Under the pieces are notes generated by a model that was not told the DNA's origin, made no database searches, and saw only the letters and a list, made by a program, of their open reading frames with translations. A stretch of DNA of 53,391 nucleotides from Deltaproteobacteria bacterium. GTDB taxonomy: Bacteria; Desulfobacterota; Binatia; UTPRO1. The DNA lies in the NCBI GenBank assembly GCA_029262315.1, contig JAJCZP010000056.1, positions 1 to 53,391 of the forward strand, written 5' to 3'. The position numbers were made by a program, and so were the translations under genes. Below are positions 33,482 through 42,073 of this stretch, one piece after another (the stretch's first letter is position 1; every line of letters begins with the position of its first letter).

Positions 33482-35584
33482 ATGTCGCACATCTCTGCTG
33501 GACCGCGTTGCCGTTTCGCGAACATCCCGGGAACTTCCCGATCACCGGTGGCGTCTCGCCCGCGGCGCGTCGCACTGATCGCCGGCCTGACCATCCTCAT
33601 GCTCGGCGGCATCCCACCCGCGAGCTCTGGCGGAAACGTGCCCGAGGAATGCGGCCGCGAGATCAATCGCCGCCACCAGCGCTACCTCGACACCCTGACG
33701 ACCGTGGTCGCCCGCTGCAGAACCGGAACGCCGCCGTCCTCCGAGTGCCGCCTCGCGACCCAGGCACGTCAGGCTGATGGCAAGATCGCCCGGGCTCGCG
33801 CCAGACTGTTCGGCGGCATTGCGGCACGCTGCGGCGGGGCGAATCGCCGCTGCGAAATTCCGCCTGGCGACGGCGACGTCGCACTCGCCGCCATCGACTG
33901 GGACACCGGACGGTGCGTCGGCGCCCAGGGGCGCTGCCACGGCCGCATCACCACGTGCGACGACGTCGCCACCTGTCTCGCATGTGTCGCGGAAGAGACC
34001 ATCGATCAGGGACTCGATCGCGCCGTCTACGAACCGCTCGCCCGCCCCGACGGCGCCGCGTCGTGCCAACGGGCAGTCTCGAAGGAGGCGGTCAGGTTCC
34101 TCCTGAGGAAGGCGCGGGTCCTCGGCAAGTGCAACGACGCCCTGCTCGCGGCCAAACCCGGATTTCTCCACGGCGCCCCATGCCCCCAGGCGGACCTGAG
34201 CGGCCGGACGCTCACGCGTATCGAGCGCGCCGAACAACGCTTCGTCCGGACCCTGTGCAAACGTTGCGGCGGCGGCGACGACGCCAACGGCGATGGCCGG
34301 TGCGACAGCGCCGGAACGCTCGACGACATCGTGCGCGTGCCCTACGTCTGCCCGGACGTCTTGGTCCCGGAGAGCATCCTCTATCCGACCGGCGATGCTT
34401 GCCGCGAGCACAACCCGGTAACGACGCTCGACGACTATGTCGGCTGCCTCAGCTGCATGCTGGAGTTCATGGGAGAGTGCGCCGCTGCGGCGGGACGCGG
34501 CGATCCGCACCCGACCCCTCGATATCCTGCCGCGTGCCACCGACCTCGCGCCCTCGATCTCGTCATCGCGAACGTAGGCATGGACGATCAACGGTGCCGT
34601 CCCGATGCCTCCGGCGGACATCGATGCGAAAACCTCCGCGATGCCCCGGGCAACAGCAAAGACGTCGCCGTCGCCGACCTCAACCACGACGGCCATGCCG
34701 ATCTGGTCTTCGCGAGGAACGGCGAACGGAGTCAGGTGTGCCTCGGCCACGGCCTCGGCAATACGACCTGCCGCGCCATCGGCGCCTCTGGCTTCGCACA
34801 GCGCGTTGCGATCGGCCTCGTCGATGCCGACGAGCATCCCGACCTCGTCTTCGCGCTCGCGCTCGCTGGGCGGAACCGCGTCTGCCTCGGCGACGGACAC
34901 GGAGAGTTCACGTGCAGCAATGTCAGCGCGGACACCAACGAGACCTTGGGCGTGGCGCTCGGACATATTAACGACGACGAGCACCTGGACGCCGTGTTCG
35001 CCAACGCCTCGATGCAGCGCAATCGTCTCTGCCTTGGCGGTGGTGACGGTACGTTCACTTGCCAAGATGTCAGCGACGACACGAACCAGACCGCGGGCGT
35101 GGCCATCGGCAACCTCAACGACGATGCGCACGCCGATCTCGTCTTCGGGAACATCGAATCACTGCCGCCCACGAACCAACGCAACCGCGTATGCCTGGGC
35201 GACGCGCTCGGCGGCTTCACCTGTCGCGACATGAGCCCAGATACCGACCGGACCGTCGCCGTCGCTCTCGGAGACATCGACGACGATGGCGCCCTCGACG
35301 TGGTCTTGGCCAACGACAACCAACAGCGCAATCGCGTGTGTTTCGGCGACAACGCCGGAAGCTTCGCGTGCGCCGACGTGAGCGACGCCGGACTGGCGAG
35401 TTCCGACGTCGTCGTCACCGACGTGGACGGCGATGGCCACCTCGACGCCGCGTTCGCCAACGCCGCGCTCGCCTTCAGCGAACACAACCGGCTCTGCCGC
35501 GGGGACGGCACGGGGACGTTCGCCTGCGAGGATGTGAGCGCCGACGTCACCCTGTCGCGGGGCATCGCTGCAGGCAACCTCTGA
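33482..35584 (+). CDS. Secreted Cys-rich FG-GAP/VCBS beta-propeller protein
   Basis: A 700-residue exported protein. ATG 33482 is preferred (GGAGACACC upstream); an in-frame ATG lies at 33461. A hydrophobic segment ALIAGLTILMLGGIPPASS serves as signal. Residues about 55-350 are Cys-rich and helical (CRTGTPPSSEC, CDDVATCLACVAEETIDQ, CKRCGGGDDANGDGRCDS). From about 34545 onward there are seven FG-GAP/VCBS blades with D-x-N/D-x-D-x-H/A-x-D motifs (LNHDGHADLVFA, INDDEHLDAVFA, LNDDAHADLVFG, IDDDGALDVVLA, VDGDGHLDAAFA), each followed by NRVCLGD. The calcium-binding loops resemble integrin alpha propellers. It is probably a surface adhesin or binding protein. Confidence 0.85.
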   Translation: MSHISAGPRCRFANIPGTSRSPVASRPRRVALIAGLTILMLGGIPPASSGGNVPEECGREINRRHQRYLDTLTTVVARCRTGTPPSSECRLATQARQADGKIARARARLFGGIAARCGGANRRCEIPPGDGDVALAAIDWDTGRCVGAQGRCHGRITTCDDVATCLACVAEETIDQGLDRAVYEPLARPDGAASCQRAVSKEAVRFLLRKARVLGKCNDALLAAKPGFLHGAPCPQADLSGRTLTRIERAEQRFVRTLCKRCGGGDDANGDGRCDSAGTLDDIVRVPYVCPDVLVPESILYPTGDACREHNPVTTLDDYVGCLSCMLEFMGECAAAAGRGDPHPTPRYPAACHRPRALDLVIANVGMDDQRCRPDASGGHRCENLRDAPGNSKDVAVADLNHDGHADLVFARNGERSQVCLGHGLGNTTCRAIGASGFAQRVAIGLVDADEHPDLVFALALAGRNRVCLGDGHGEFTCSNVSADTNETLGVALGHINDDEHLDAVFANASMQRNRLCLGGGDGTFTCQDVSDDTNQTAGVAIGNLNDDAHADLVFGNIESLPPTNQRNRVCLGDALGGFTCRDMSPDTDRTVAVALGDIDDDGALDVVLANDNQQRNRVCFGDNAGSFACADVSDAGLASSDVVVTDVDGDGHLDAAFANAALAFSEHNRLCRGDGTGTFACEDVSADVTLSRGIAAGNL

Positions 35585-35632
35585 CTCGAGCGCCCGGGCC
35601 GCCAGCCCCCTACCCGCCCCTCGGAGCCGGGG

Positions 35633-36742
35633 TCAGCCAGCCCTCAGCGAATCCGCCAGCGACGTCACGACGAACGCCAGCTGCTCGGACGTCATCTCGG
35701 GAAAGATGGGGAGCGAGAGGCTATCTCGCGCAAGGGCTTCCGCAGCCGGACACGCGCCTCGAATCCATCCCTGCGAAGCGTAGGCCGGCTGCAAGTGCAC
35801 GGGAACGGGGTAGTGGACGGCAGCGCTGATCTCGCGTGCCTGGAGGTCGGCGTGCACGCGGTCGCGATCCGGCACCCGGACCGGATACAGATGCCACACC
35901 GGCTCGGCACCAGCACGAACCACTGGAGCCACCACGTCCGGGATATCAGCCAATAGCGCATCGTAGCGTGCCGCGTGTTGACGGCGGGCTTCGTTCCAGC
36001 GATCGAGGTGGCGGAGCTTCACTGCCAGCACCGCGCCCTGCAGGCCCTCCATGCGATAGTTGTATCCAACCTCGACGTGATTGTGGCGGCCCTCCTGCGC
36101 GTGGTCGCGCAGGCGGCGGATACGCTCGGCGAGTGCCGCGTCATCGGTCACGACGGCGCCGGCTTCGCCCGCGGCCCCCAGGTTTTTCGAGGGATAGAAG
36201 GAGAAGCAGGAGAGGAGGCCGAATGAACCAGCCGGTCGCCCCCGCAGCCGAGCGCCCTGCGACTGCGCCGCATCTTCGATCAACGCGAGACCATGGCGGG
36301 CGGCGATCTCTTCGAACGCCCCGAGGTCGGCAAGATGGCCGTACAGATCGACCGGCAATATCGCTTTCGTACGCGGCGTGATCGCGGCCTCGGCGCGGAG
36401 TGGGTCGAGCTGCCCCGTACGCGCATCGACATCGGCGAACACCGGCCGCGCACCGCAGTACGTAACGGCCCAGGCCGTCGAGATCCACGTGTACGGCGTC
36501 GTCACGACCTCGTCCCCCGGCCCGACGCCCGCGGCGAGCAGAGCCAGATGCAGCGCCGACGTGCCCGAGTTCACGCCAACGCAAAACGCGCGGCCGACAT
36601 ACGAGGCAAAGGCCGACTCGAAGCGTGCAACACCCGCGCCAAGAATGAACGCCGCGTCGTCGAAGATCGCCCGCACGGCATCATCGAGCTCGCCGCGAAT
36701 GGGCGCCATCTGCGCCTGCAGATCGATCATCGGAACTTTCAT
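35633..36742 (-). CDS. DegT/DnrJ/EryC1/StrS aminotransferase (nucleotide-sugar)
   Basis: A 369-residue PLP-dependent sugar aminotransferase. The PLP lysine is K186 in SFYPSKNLGA, preceded by VDLYGHLADL and EDAAQSQGA, both classic family motifs. It would aminate a keto-sugar nucleotide using glutamate. Its ATG overlaps the GT2 stop by 4 bases. Together with the Gfo/Idh/MocA dehydrogenase (40514) and the hexapeptide acyltransferase (41536), it matches the WbpE step of UDP-2,3-diacetamido-uronate synthesis. That is an inference, since specificity cannot be read directly. Confidence 0.92.
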   Translation of the reverse strand: MKVPMIDLQAQMAPIRGELDDAVRAIFDDAAFILGAGVARFESAFASYVGRAFCVGVNSGTSALHLALLAAGVGPGDEVVTTPYTWISTAWAVTYCGARPVFADVDARTGQLDPLRAEAAITPRTKAILPVDLYGHLADLGAFEEIAARHGLALIEDAAQSQGARLRGRPAGSFGLLSCFSFYPSKNLGAAGEAGAVVTDDAALAERIRRLRDHAQEGRHNHVEVGYNYRMEGLQGAVLAVKLRHLDRWNEARRQHAARYDALLADIPDVVAPVVRAGAEPVWHLYPVRVPDRDRVHADLQAREISAAVHYPVPVHLQPAYASQGWIRGACPAAEALARDSLSLPIFPEMTSEQLAFVVTSLADSLRAG

Positions 36743-37455
36743 GAGGGCCCTGCCCTTGGCGCGCTGCGTGGGGTCACGGGTCGCAACCAGAATCGTATCA
36801 GCTCTTTCAATTGGCGCGACATGACGTGCAACGACGTCCCCGACGCCTCGCCCTGGGTCCGCGGATAGTGCGCAATGTCGATCTCCTCGATGCGGAACCC
36901 CATCCTGTGCGCTTTGACCATGAGCTCGACGTCGACGTTCGCGCTGCCGGACTCGAGGGCAATGCTATCGAGCACCGTCTTCCGAATGACCTTTACGGAG
37001 TCGATGTCCTTGATTCTCAGTCCGAACATCAGGCCCACGACGAAGTTGTAGAAGTGCGCGGCCCGCACCCGCCCGGCGCCATCCTGGCGATCGCGGCGGG
37101 TCCCGACGACGATGTCGCACTCGGCAATGCACGGCAACATCGCGGCGATCGCGTCGATCCGGACCTGATAGTCACCCGGCACATAGGCAACGACCTCGTA
37201 GGTCGCGCTGCGAAAGCCGGTCTTCTGGGCGCTGCCATACCCCATGTTGTGCGGGTGGGTGACCACCCGCACGGTCTCGTATTTCTCGGCCAACGCGCGC
37301 GCGACAGTATTGGTGTCATCGGTGGATCCGTCGTCGATGATGAGAATCTCGTGCTCGCTCGCAACGCGCCGGAGGGTCGCCAGGCAATCGAGCACGGCGT
37401 ACTCGATCGTGTGGGCCTCGTTGTGAGCAAGGATGAACAGCGAGACATCGGGCAT
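36739..37455 (-). CDS. GT2 glycosyltransferase (polyprenol-phosphate sugar synthase type)
   Basis: A 238-residue GT-A glycosyltransferase. It opens with VSLFILAHNEAHTIEYA, has the DDGSTDDT motif at D41-D42, and NMGYGSAQKTGF. The absence of membrane helices and the compact length suggest a dolichol/undecaprenol-phosphate mannose synthase-like enzyme or a soluble chain transferase. It is translationally coupled to both neighbours: its start codon overlaps the epimerase stop by one base and its stop overlaps the aminotransferase start. An upstream in-frame extension exists but overlaps the epimerase and is not used here. Confidence 0.9.
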   Translation of the reverse strand: MPDVSLFILAHNEAHTIEYAVLDCLATLRRVASEHEILIIDDGSTDDTNTVARALAEKYETVRVVTHPHNMGYGSAQKTGFRSATYEVVAYVPGDYQVRIDAIAAMLPCIAECDIVVGTRRDRQDGAGRVRAAHFYNFVVGLMFGLRIKDIDSVKVIRKTVLDSIALESGSANVDVELMVKAHRMGFRIEEIDIAHYPRTQGEASGTSLHVMSRQLKELIRFWLRPVTPRSAPRAGPS

Positions 37456-38570
37456 CAGGCGTCCAACACCTTCTTGACGATCCCTCCCAACCGCATCTTC
37501 TCGTAGGCGGTCGCGAAATACTCTTTGATGTCCCCTTGCTGCTGGATCCACTCGACATAGCGCGCCACGCCCTGCCTCACATCGACCGTGGGCGCCCACC
37601 CCAGCGTACGCAGCAGCGTGTTGTCCGAGAACAGGTGTCGCACTTCGCCGGGCCGAAATTCACCGGACATGACGGGGGCCACCTCGGTGCCGTACGCCTC
37701 GTTCAGTATCGCCACGAACTCGAGGACCGTCGTCGGCCGCGAGGTCCCCACATTGAACACCCGATAGTCCGCGTCCGCATTCCTGCTCACGAGGAGGTTC
37801 GCCCGCGCGACGTCCCCGACGTACACGAAGTCTCTCTTCTGATGCCCATCCTCGTAGATGATCGGCGGCAGGCCGTTCAGGATCCTGGTGGAGAAGATGG
37901 ATGTCACGCCGGTGTAGGGATTGATCAACGACTGCCTCGGGCCGTAGGTCATCGAGTAGCGAAGGGCCACGGTCGGAATGCCCAAGGACCGGCCGATGCG
38001 GATGGTCATCCGCTCCTGGCTGTACTTCGTAATCGAGTAAATGATGCCGGGATCGATGCGCTTGCTCTCGTTGGTCGGCACGGGCGTCGTGTCGCCGCCG
38101 CATTCGGGACAGGCGACCTCCCAACGACCCTGCTCGAGCTGCTCGATCGGCCTTGTCCCAGGTTCGACGTACCCGTGCGCGGCGCACGTGTATCCGCCTT
38201 CACCGTACACGGCCTGCGACGAGGCCACGACGACCTTCTGGAGATCCAGGCGTTCCTCGCGAATCACATCGAAGATGTTCGCGGTCCCAATCGAGTTGGC
38301 GTACACGAACTTCGTCAGTTCTGGCGCGAAGCCACCGTACGCCGCCTGGTGGAACACGACATCGACGCCACGTAGGGCCTTGGCGACGACATCCCGGTCC
38401 TTGACGTCGCCCTCGATGAACTCGAAGTCACTCTTCGTCCACGCGGGCTTTTCGGCGTGGGTCTCCGGCTCGAGATTGTCGAGAATCCGAACGTCGTACC
38501 CCTCCGCGAGGAGCAGGTCGGCCAGATGACTTCCAATCAGCCCGGCACCGCCGGTCACAAGTGCTTTCAT
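37455..38570 (-). CDS. NAD-dependent sugar epimerase with zinc-ribbon insertion (dTDP-L-rhamnose 4-epimerase-like)
   Basis: A 371-residue extended SDR. The nucleotide site is TGGAGLIGSH, the catalytic residues are S-S-Q at about 117-119 and Y178-x3-K182 (YSITK). Between strands is an insertion with C129-x2-H132 and C154-x2-C157 (CAAH, CPEC), a possible structural zinc site. From memory, this insertion occurs in dTDP-L-rhamnose 4-epimerases such as WbiB, which would make dTDP-6-deoxy-L-talose. It is the second gene of the operon, 15 bases after the GT-C-like gene. UDP-glucose-type epimerisation cannot be excluded. Confidence 0.85.
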   Translation of the reverse strand: MKALVTGGAGLIGSHLADLLLAEGYDVRILDNLEPETHAEKPAWTKSDFEFIEGDVKDRDVVAKALRGVDVVFHQAAYGGFAPELTKFVYANSIGTANIFDVIREERLDLQKVVVASSQAVYGEGGYTCAAHGYVEPGTRPIEQLEQGRWEVACPECGGDTTPVPTNESKRIDPGIIYSITKYSQERMTIRIGRSLGIPTVALRYSMTYGPRQSLINPYTGVTSIFSTRILNGLPPIIYEDGHQKRDFVYVGDVARANLLVSRNADADYRVFNVGTSRPTTVLEFVAILNEAYGTEVAPVMSGEFRPGEVRHLFSDNTLLRTLGWAPTVDVRQGVARYVEWIQQQGDIKEYFATAYEKMRLGGIVKKVLDA

Positions 38571-38585
38571 CGGGAATACCTCGGC

Positions 38586-40367
38586 TCAGATGTGAGGGGT
38601 CTCGTCCCGGAGCGTCGCCGCCCCTGGATCATCGACTAGGGTATACAGGATGAACCCTTCCGCATCGGTCTCTGTCTTCGCGATCCGGCCCGCGAGCAAC
38701 GTTTCGATCACTTCAGCGTACTGTGGCTGCGGGGGGTAGGGGGGAATGATGACGTACCCGAGATTGAACGTCCGGAGGAACGTCGTCACCTCGTCCGGAG
38801 TGTAGGTCGTGCCGGACCATGCCCCGCGGCCCGCATGCGCCATCGTCAGGATGTCGCCCATGATGGGCGCGTCCTGAAACCAGTCGTAGGCGGTATGAGT
38901 GACGCGCGACACGTAGCCACCGACCCGGGGCTTGCGGTGAATGGTCTGCCAGTACATCAGGAACGCCGACGGCGTCGACCAGTCAAGACCCAAGCCTCCC
39001 CCGCTGTAGGCAAGGCCCCCTCCGAGTTCCAACAGCGTCCGGTCGCCGGGAGAGGCGGCGAGCTGCTCGTAGATCTCGGGAATCGGGATCTCACTGACGG
39101 GCGTCCCGAGATGCCCATACTCGACCACCGCGAGCGCGAGAACGCCAAGCAGAACGAGTCGCCAGTGTCCGGTACGAGTCGCAATGGCGGCGACACCCAC
39201 CCCGGCAAGCGCCGTCACCGCGAGCGACACCCCGACGACGAGTCGGCGCGGCGCGTCGAGCAGGACGAAGAATGGCAACCGCGCCAGCCATTCGAACGGG
39301 GTCCAATCATGCGACAAGAGCTCGAAAGATCCGGCGCGCATCACCGAACCACACGCCAGGAGCAGAGCGACGACGCCCCCGAGCGCCAGCCCGACGGTCT
39401 CGGCGTTCCGCCGTGCGACAACGCCACCGAGTGCCAACGCCACGATGCCCCATCCGAGAAAATAGGAGTCGACATCGTCGTTCTGGTCCCATGCGTAGGC
39501 GTGCAAGGACCCGAGCATGGGGTTGGCCGCACTCGGCACGAGCACGTCGGCCAGATTGACGACGGACCCCGACGTGAACCCGAATCCGCCGCGCGCAACG
39601 TCACTGGTATCCATGGGCGGAATGACGACCGTCATGACGAACCACGCCAGCGCAATATTGCCGACCGCCGCCAGCGCGATCCGCCCCACATGCTTGGTCG
39701 TGAGATGACTCGGCATGAGCGCAAGCCCGATGACGGCGACCATCACCAGAAACGACGCAGCCGGATACACCTGCGTAAACGCCACCCACCACGTCACCGC
39801 GCTCAGCCCGAGGAGAGGACGCAGTCCCGCCGTGCGCATGAAGGACACGAGCGCCAGAATGCCGAAGGGCATCGCCGCCACGGCAACGAGCTGCGCGAGG
39901 CGCCCATGGAGCATCAGCGCCATCATGATCGGACTGAAGCCAAACAGCAGGCCCGCAAAGGCCGCCGCGGCGTCATGCCTCGTCAACGCACGTACGAGCG
40001 CGGCCATCCCGGCCGCCGCACACACCGGGGCCACCAGCGAGAGCAGATCGGCGTACAGAATCAGGTCCGAGAGGAAGAAGAACGCTGGCACCGCGAGGAA
40101 TGGCATGCTCGCCGATTGCGCCATGTTGACTCCAAGCGGAAAGAGGACGCGCGTCGTAAAGAAAGGGCTCTCGCCGGCCAGCAACGAGGACCAGAACAGG
40201 TCGAAGGACCAGAGATAGCCAGGGAGATCCCCCGGCAGACCCGGCAAAGCGACACCGAGTTGGGTCACGAGCGGATAGGTCACCGCGACCGACAGCAGGC
40301 CGTAGCCAAGGAGGATGAGGATCCAGATGCGCGGCGCAAAACGAAGCTCGGGACCAGTGATCGTCAT
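38586..40367 (-). CDS. Polytopic GT-C-like membrane protein of the glycan cluster
   Basis: About 593 residues with 11-13 membrane helices and a small C-terminal soluble region. The first outer loop contains LPGLPGDLPGYLWSFDLFW followed by LFPLGVNMAQS, an arrangement seen in GT-C-type membrane glycosyltransferases. ATG 40367 is chosen because it lies after a promoter-like element and starts just before the first helix; upstream in-frame ATGs exist. It is the first gene of the minus-strand operon with the epimerase, GT2 and aminotransferase. It probably transfers a polyprenyl-linked sugar in the periplasm. Distantly related in style to the YfhO-like protein at 13636. Confidence 0.75.
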   Translation of the reverse strand: MTITGPELRFAPRIWILILLGYGLLSVAVTYPLVTQLGVALPGLPGDLPGYLWSFDLFWSSLLAGESPFFTTRVLFPLGVNMAQSASMPFLAVPAFFFLSDLILYADLLSLVAPVCAAAGMAALVRALTRHDAAAAFAGLLFGFSPIMMALMLHGRLAQLVAVAAMPFGILALVSFMRTAGLRPLLGLSAVTWWVAFTQVYPAASFLVMVAVIGLALMPSHLTTKHVGRIALAAVGNIALAWFVMTVVIPPMDTSDVARGGFGFTSGSVVNLADVLVPSAANPMLGSLHAYAWDQNDDVDSYFLGWGIVALALGGVVARRNAETVGLALGGVVALLLACGSVMRAGSFELLSHDWTPFEWLARLPFFVLLDAPRRLVVGVSLAVTALAGVGVAAIATRTGHWRLVLLGVLALAVVEYGHLGTPVSEIPIPEIYEQLAASPGDRTLLELGGGLAYSGGGLGLDWSTPSAFLMYWQTIHRKPRVGGYVSRVTHTAYDWFQDAPIMGDILTMAHAGRGAWSGTTYTPDEVTTFLRTFNLGYVIIPPYPPQPQYAEVIETLLAGRIAKTETDAEGFILYTLVDDPGAATLRDETPHI

Positions 40368-40386
40368 CCTCGCGCGCCTGACATCG

Positions 40387-40416
40387 ATTGTACGTTGGTG
40401 TACTGCGAGCGGGCAA
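40387..40416 (-). promoter_or_regulatory. Putative promoter of the minus-strand glycan operon
   Basis: Read on the minus strand: TTGCCC (40416-40411), 18 bases, then TACAAT (40392-40387), one base off the consensus -10. Transcription would start near 40380, leaving only about 13 bases before ATG 40367. Confidence 0.45.
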
Positions 40417-40513
40417 GCCGCAGCCCTCTCCATCGAAAAGCCGTTGAACGGCGTGCGGTCCGGTGCCATGGTGAAACACGACGTGGACACCTCGTCCGCG
40501 CGTCGAGAGCCTC

Positions 40514-41533
40514 ATGAAGACATCGCTGCGAGTCGCTGTTGTAGGCTGCGGATACTGGGGACCGAACCTCGTACGCAATCTGGTGGCAACGCCCGGCGTC
40601 GAGGTCGGATGCGTCTGCGACCTCGAGCAGACACGCCTCGACGATGTCGCCCGACGGTTCCAGGTCGGCCGAACAACCACCGAGTTCGAGCGCGTCCTGG
40701 ACGATCGCGGCATCGATGCCGTCGTGCTGGCGACGCCCATCCCGACACATCGCCGACTCGGCGAAGCCGTACTCCACGCCGGCAAACATCTGTGGGTCGA
40801 GAAACCGCTCGCCGGCAGCGTCGCCGACGCGGAGGCGCTGGTGAACCTCGCCCGGGACAAGAATCTCCGGCTCTTCGTCGATCATACGTTCCTGTACACC
40901 CCCGCCGTCCGAAAGATCCGCGAGCTCATCGCCAGTGGCGAGCTGGGTGACGTCCTGTATCTCGACTCGGTACGCACGAACCTGGGCCTGTTCCAAGAGG
41001 ACGCGAACGTGCTCTGGGATCTGGGGCCACACGATCTCTCGATCGCGCGCTACGCACTGGGGCGCAGTCCGTCGGCGATCTCAGCCGTAGGAGTCCGCCA
41101 CTACGATGGCGCCGCCGAGAACATGGCCTATCTCACGCTGCGCTACGACGAGAAGCTGCTCGCGCACTTCCACCTCAACTGGCTCGCGCCCGTAAAAATC
41201 CGTCGCACCATGATCGGGGGCACCCGTCGCATGCTCGTCTATGACGACGTCGAAGCGGTGGAAAAGATCAAGATCTACAACGAGGGCGTGCGGGTCGAGC
41301 CGGGCGATCTCGAGTCACGACGCCGCACCCTCGTATCGTACCGCACCGGTGACGTGTGGTCGCCGCACCTCGAGCAGACGGAGGCGCTCTCGGCGGCCGT
41401 TCACGATTTCGCGACCGCCATCGAGGAAGGACGCGCCACCGGCTCCGACGGCGAGGCAGGTCTCGAGATCGTGCGCATGCTCGCGGCGGCTCAGCAGTCG
41501 ATGGATCAGGACGGCGGCTTCGTCGAGATCTGA
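40514..41533 (+). CDS. Gfo/Idh/MocA family sugar dehydrogenase
   Basis: A 339-residue NAD(P)-dependent oxidoreductase. The Rossmann motif GCGYWGPNLVRN, the catalytic lysine K97 in EKPL and H173 in DLGPHDLSI are as in WlbA/WbpB-type UDP-sugar 3-dehydrogenases. It is divergent from the minus-strand glycan operon (146-bp gap) and two bases before the acyltransferase gene. In the proposed pathway it would oxidise a UDP-sugar at C3, preparing it for the DegT aminotransferase. The exact sugar is inferred from neighbours, not from sequence. Confidence 0.92.
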   Translation: MKTSLRVAVVGCGYWGPNLVRNLVATPGVEVGCVCDLEQTRLDDVARRFQVGRTTTEFERVLDDRGIDAVVLATPIPTHRRLGEAVLHAGKHLWVEKPLAGSVADAEALVNLARDKNLRLFVDHTFLYTPAVRKIRELIASGELGDVLYLDSVRTNLGLFQEDANVLWDLGPHDLSIARYALGRSPSAISAVGVRHYDGAAENMAYLTLRYDEKLLAHFHLNWLAPVKIRRTMIGGTRRMLVYDDVEAVEKIKIYNEGVRVEPGDLESRRRTLVSYRTGDVWSPHLEQTEALSAAVHDFATAIEEGRATGSDGEAGLEIVRMLAAAQQSMDQDGGFVEI

Positions 41534-41535
41534 CG

Positions 41536-42042
41536 ATGAGTGACCACCAAGACCCTGCCCAACTCTACCAGCGCGTCGCGAGTGATGTGCGCCTGGGTCG
41601 CGACGTGCGCCTGGCCGCCTTCATCAACCTGTACGGGTGCACGATAGGCGACGAGTCACGGATCGGCACCTTCGTCGAGATTCAGCGAGGCGCCCAGATC
41701 GGTCGCCGGTGCAAGATCCAGTCGCACACGTTCATTTGCGAGGGCGTCGAGATCGGGGACGAAGTCTTCGTCGGCCACGGCGTCGTCTTCACCAACGACC
41801 GACTCCCCCGAGCAACCACAGCCACGGGTGCGCTGCAAGACACGACCGACTGGGTATGCGAGCGTACGGTGGTGCATCGACGGGCGAGCATCGGCTCCGG
41901 CGCCACCATTCTCTGCGGCCTGACGATTGGCGAAGAATCGGTGATCGGGGCGGGGGCAGTCGTCACACGCGATGTCGCGCCACGGGTAGTCGTGGCCGGC
42001 AATCCGGCGCGAGTCCTCCGCGACGAAATTACACTTGACTAG
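41536..42042 (+). CDS. Left-handed beta-helix acyltransferase (WbpD-like)
   Basis: A 168-residue protein made almost entirely of hexapeptide repeats (GCTIGDESRIGTFVEI, ASIGSGATILCGLTIGEES, VIGAGAVVTRDV), ending in AGNPARVL, which is standard in sugar N-acetyltransferases. A loop, VFTNDRLPRA, interrupts the helix as in WbpD/PglD-like enzymes. It is two bases after the dehydrogenase stop, so the two are certainly one unit. It probably acetylates the amino-sugar made by the aminotransferase. Its last codons contain the -35 hexamer of the next operon. Confidence 0.92.
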   Translation: MSDHQDPAQLYQRVASDVRLGRDVRLAAFINLYGCTIGDESRIGTFVEIQRGAQIGRRCKIQSHTFICEGVEIGDEVFVGHGVVFTNDRLPRATTATGALQDTTDWVCERTVVHRRASIGSGATILCGLTIGEESVIGAGAVVTRDVAPRVVVAGNPARVLRDEITLD

Positions 42043-42063
42043 ATAGTTACACACGAGTATACG
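42035..42063 (+). promoter_or_regulatory. Strong sigma70-like promoter of the Rieske operon
   Basis: TTGACT (42035-42040), exactly 17 bases, then TATACG (42058-42063). The -35 lies inside the acyltransferase 3' end. Transcription would start near 42070, only about 4 bases before the annotated GTG of the TetR gene. The -10 region includes GTATAC and the imperfect dyad CGA-n8-TCG, a possible TetR site. Confidence 0.6.
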
Positions 42064-42073
42064 TTCGAGCCTC

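Noticed and set aside
40391..40406. GTAC-containing inverted pair near the divergent glycan promoters
   Set aside because: Each GTAC is self-palindromic and the pair is too short to claim an operator.
38835..40517. Long plus-strand open frame opposite the GT-C-like gene
   Set aside because: Arg/Pro-rich translation without domains; the opposite strand encodes a coherent membrane protein in an operon.
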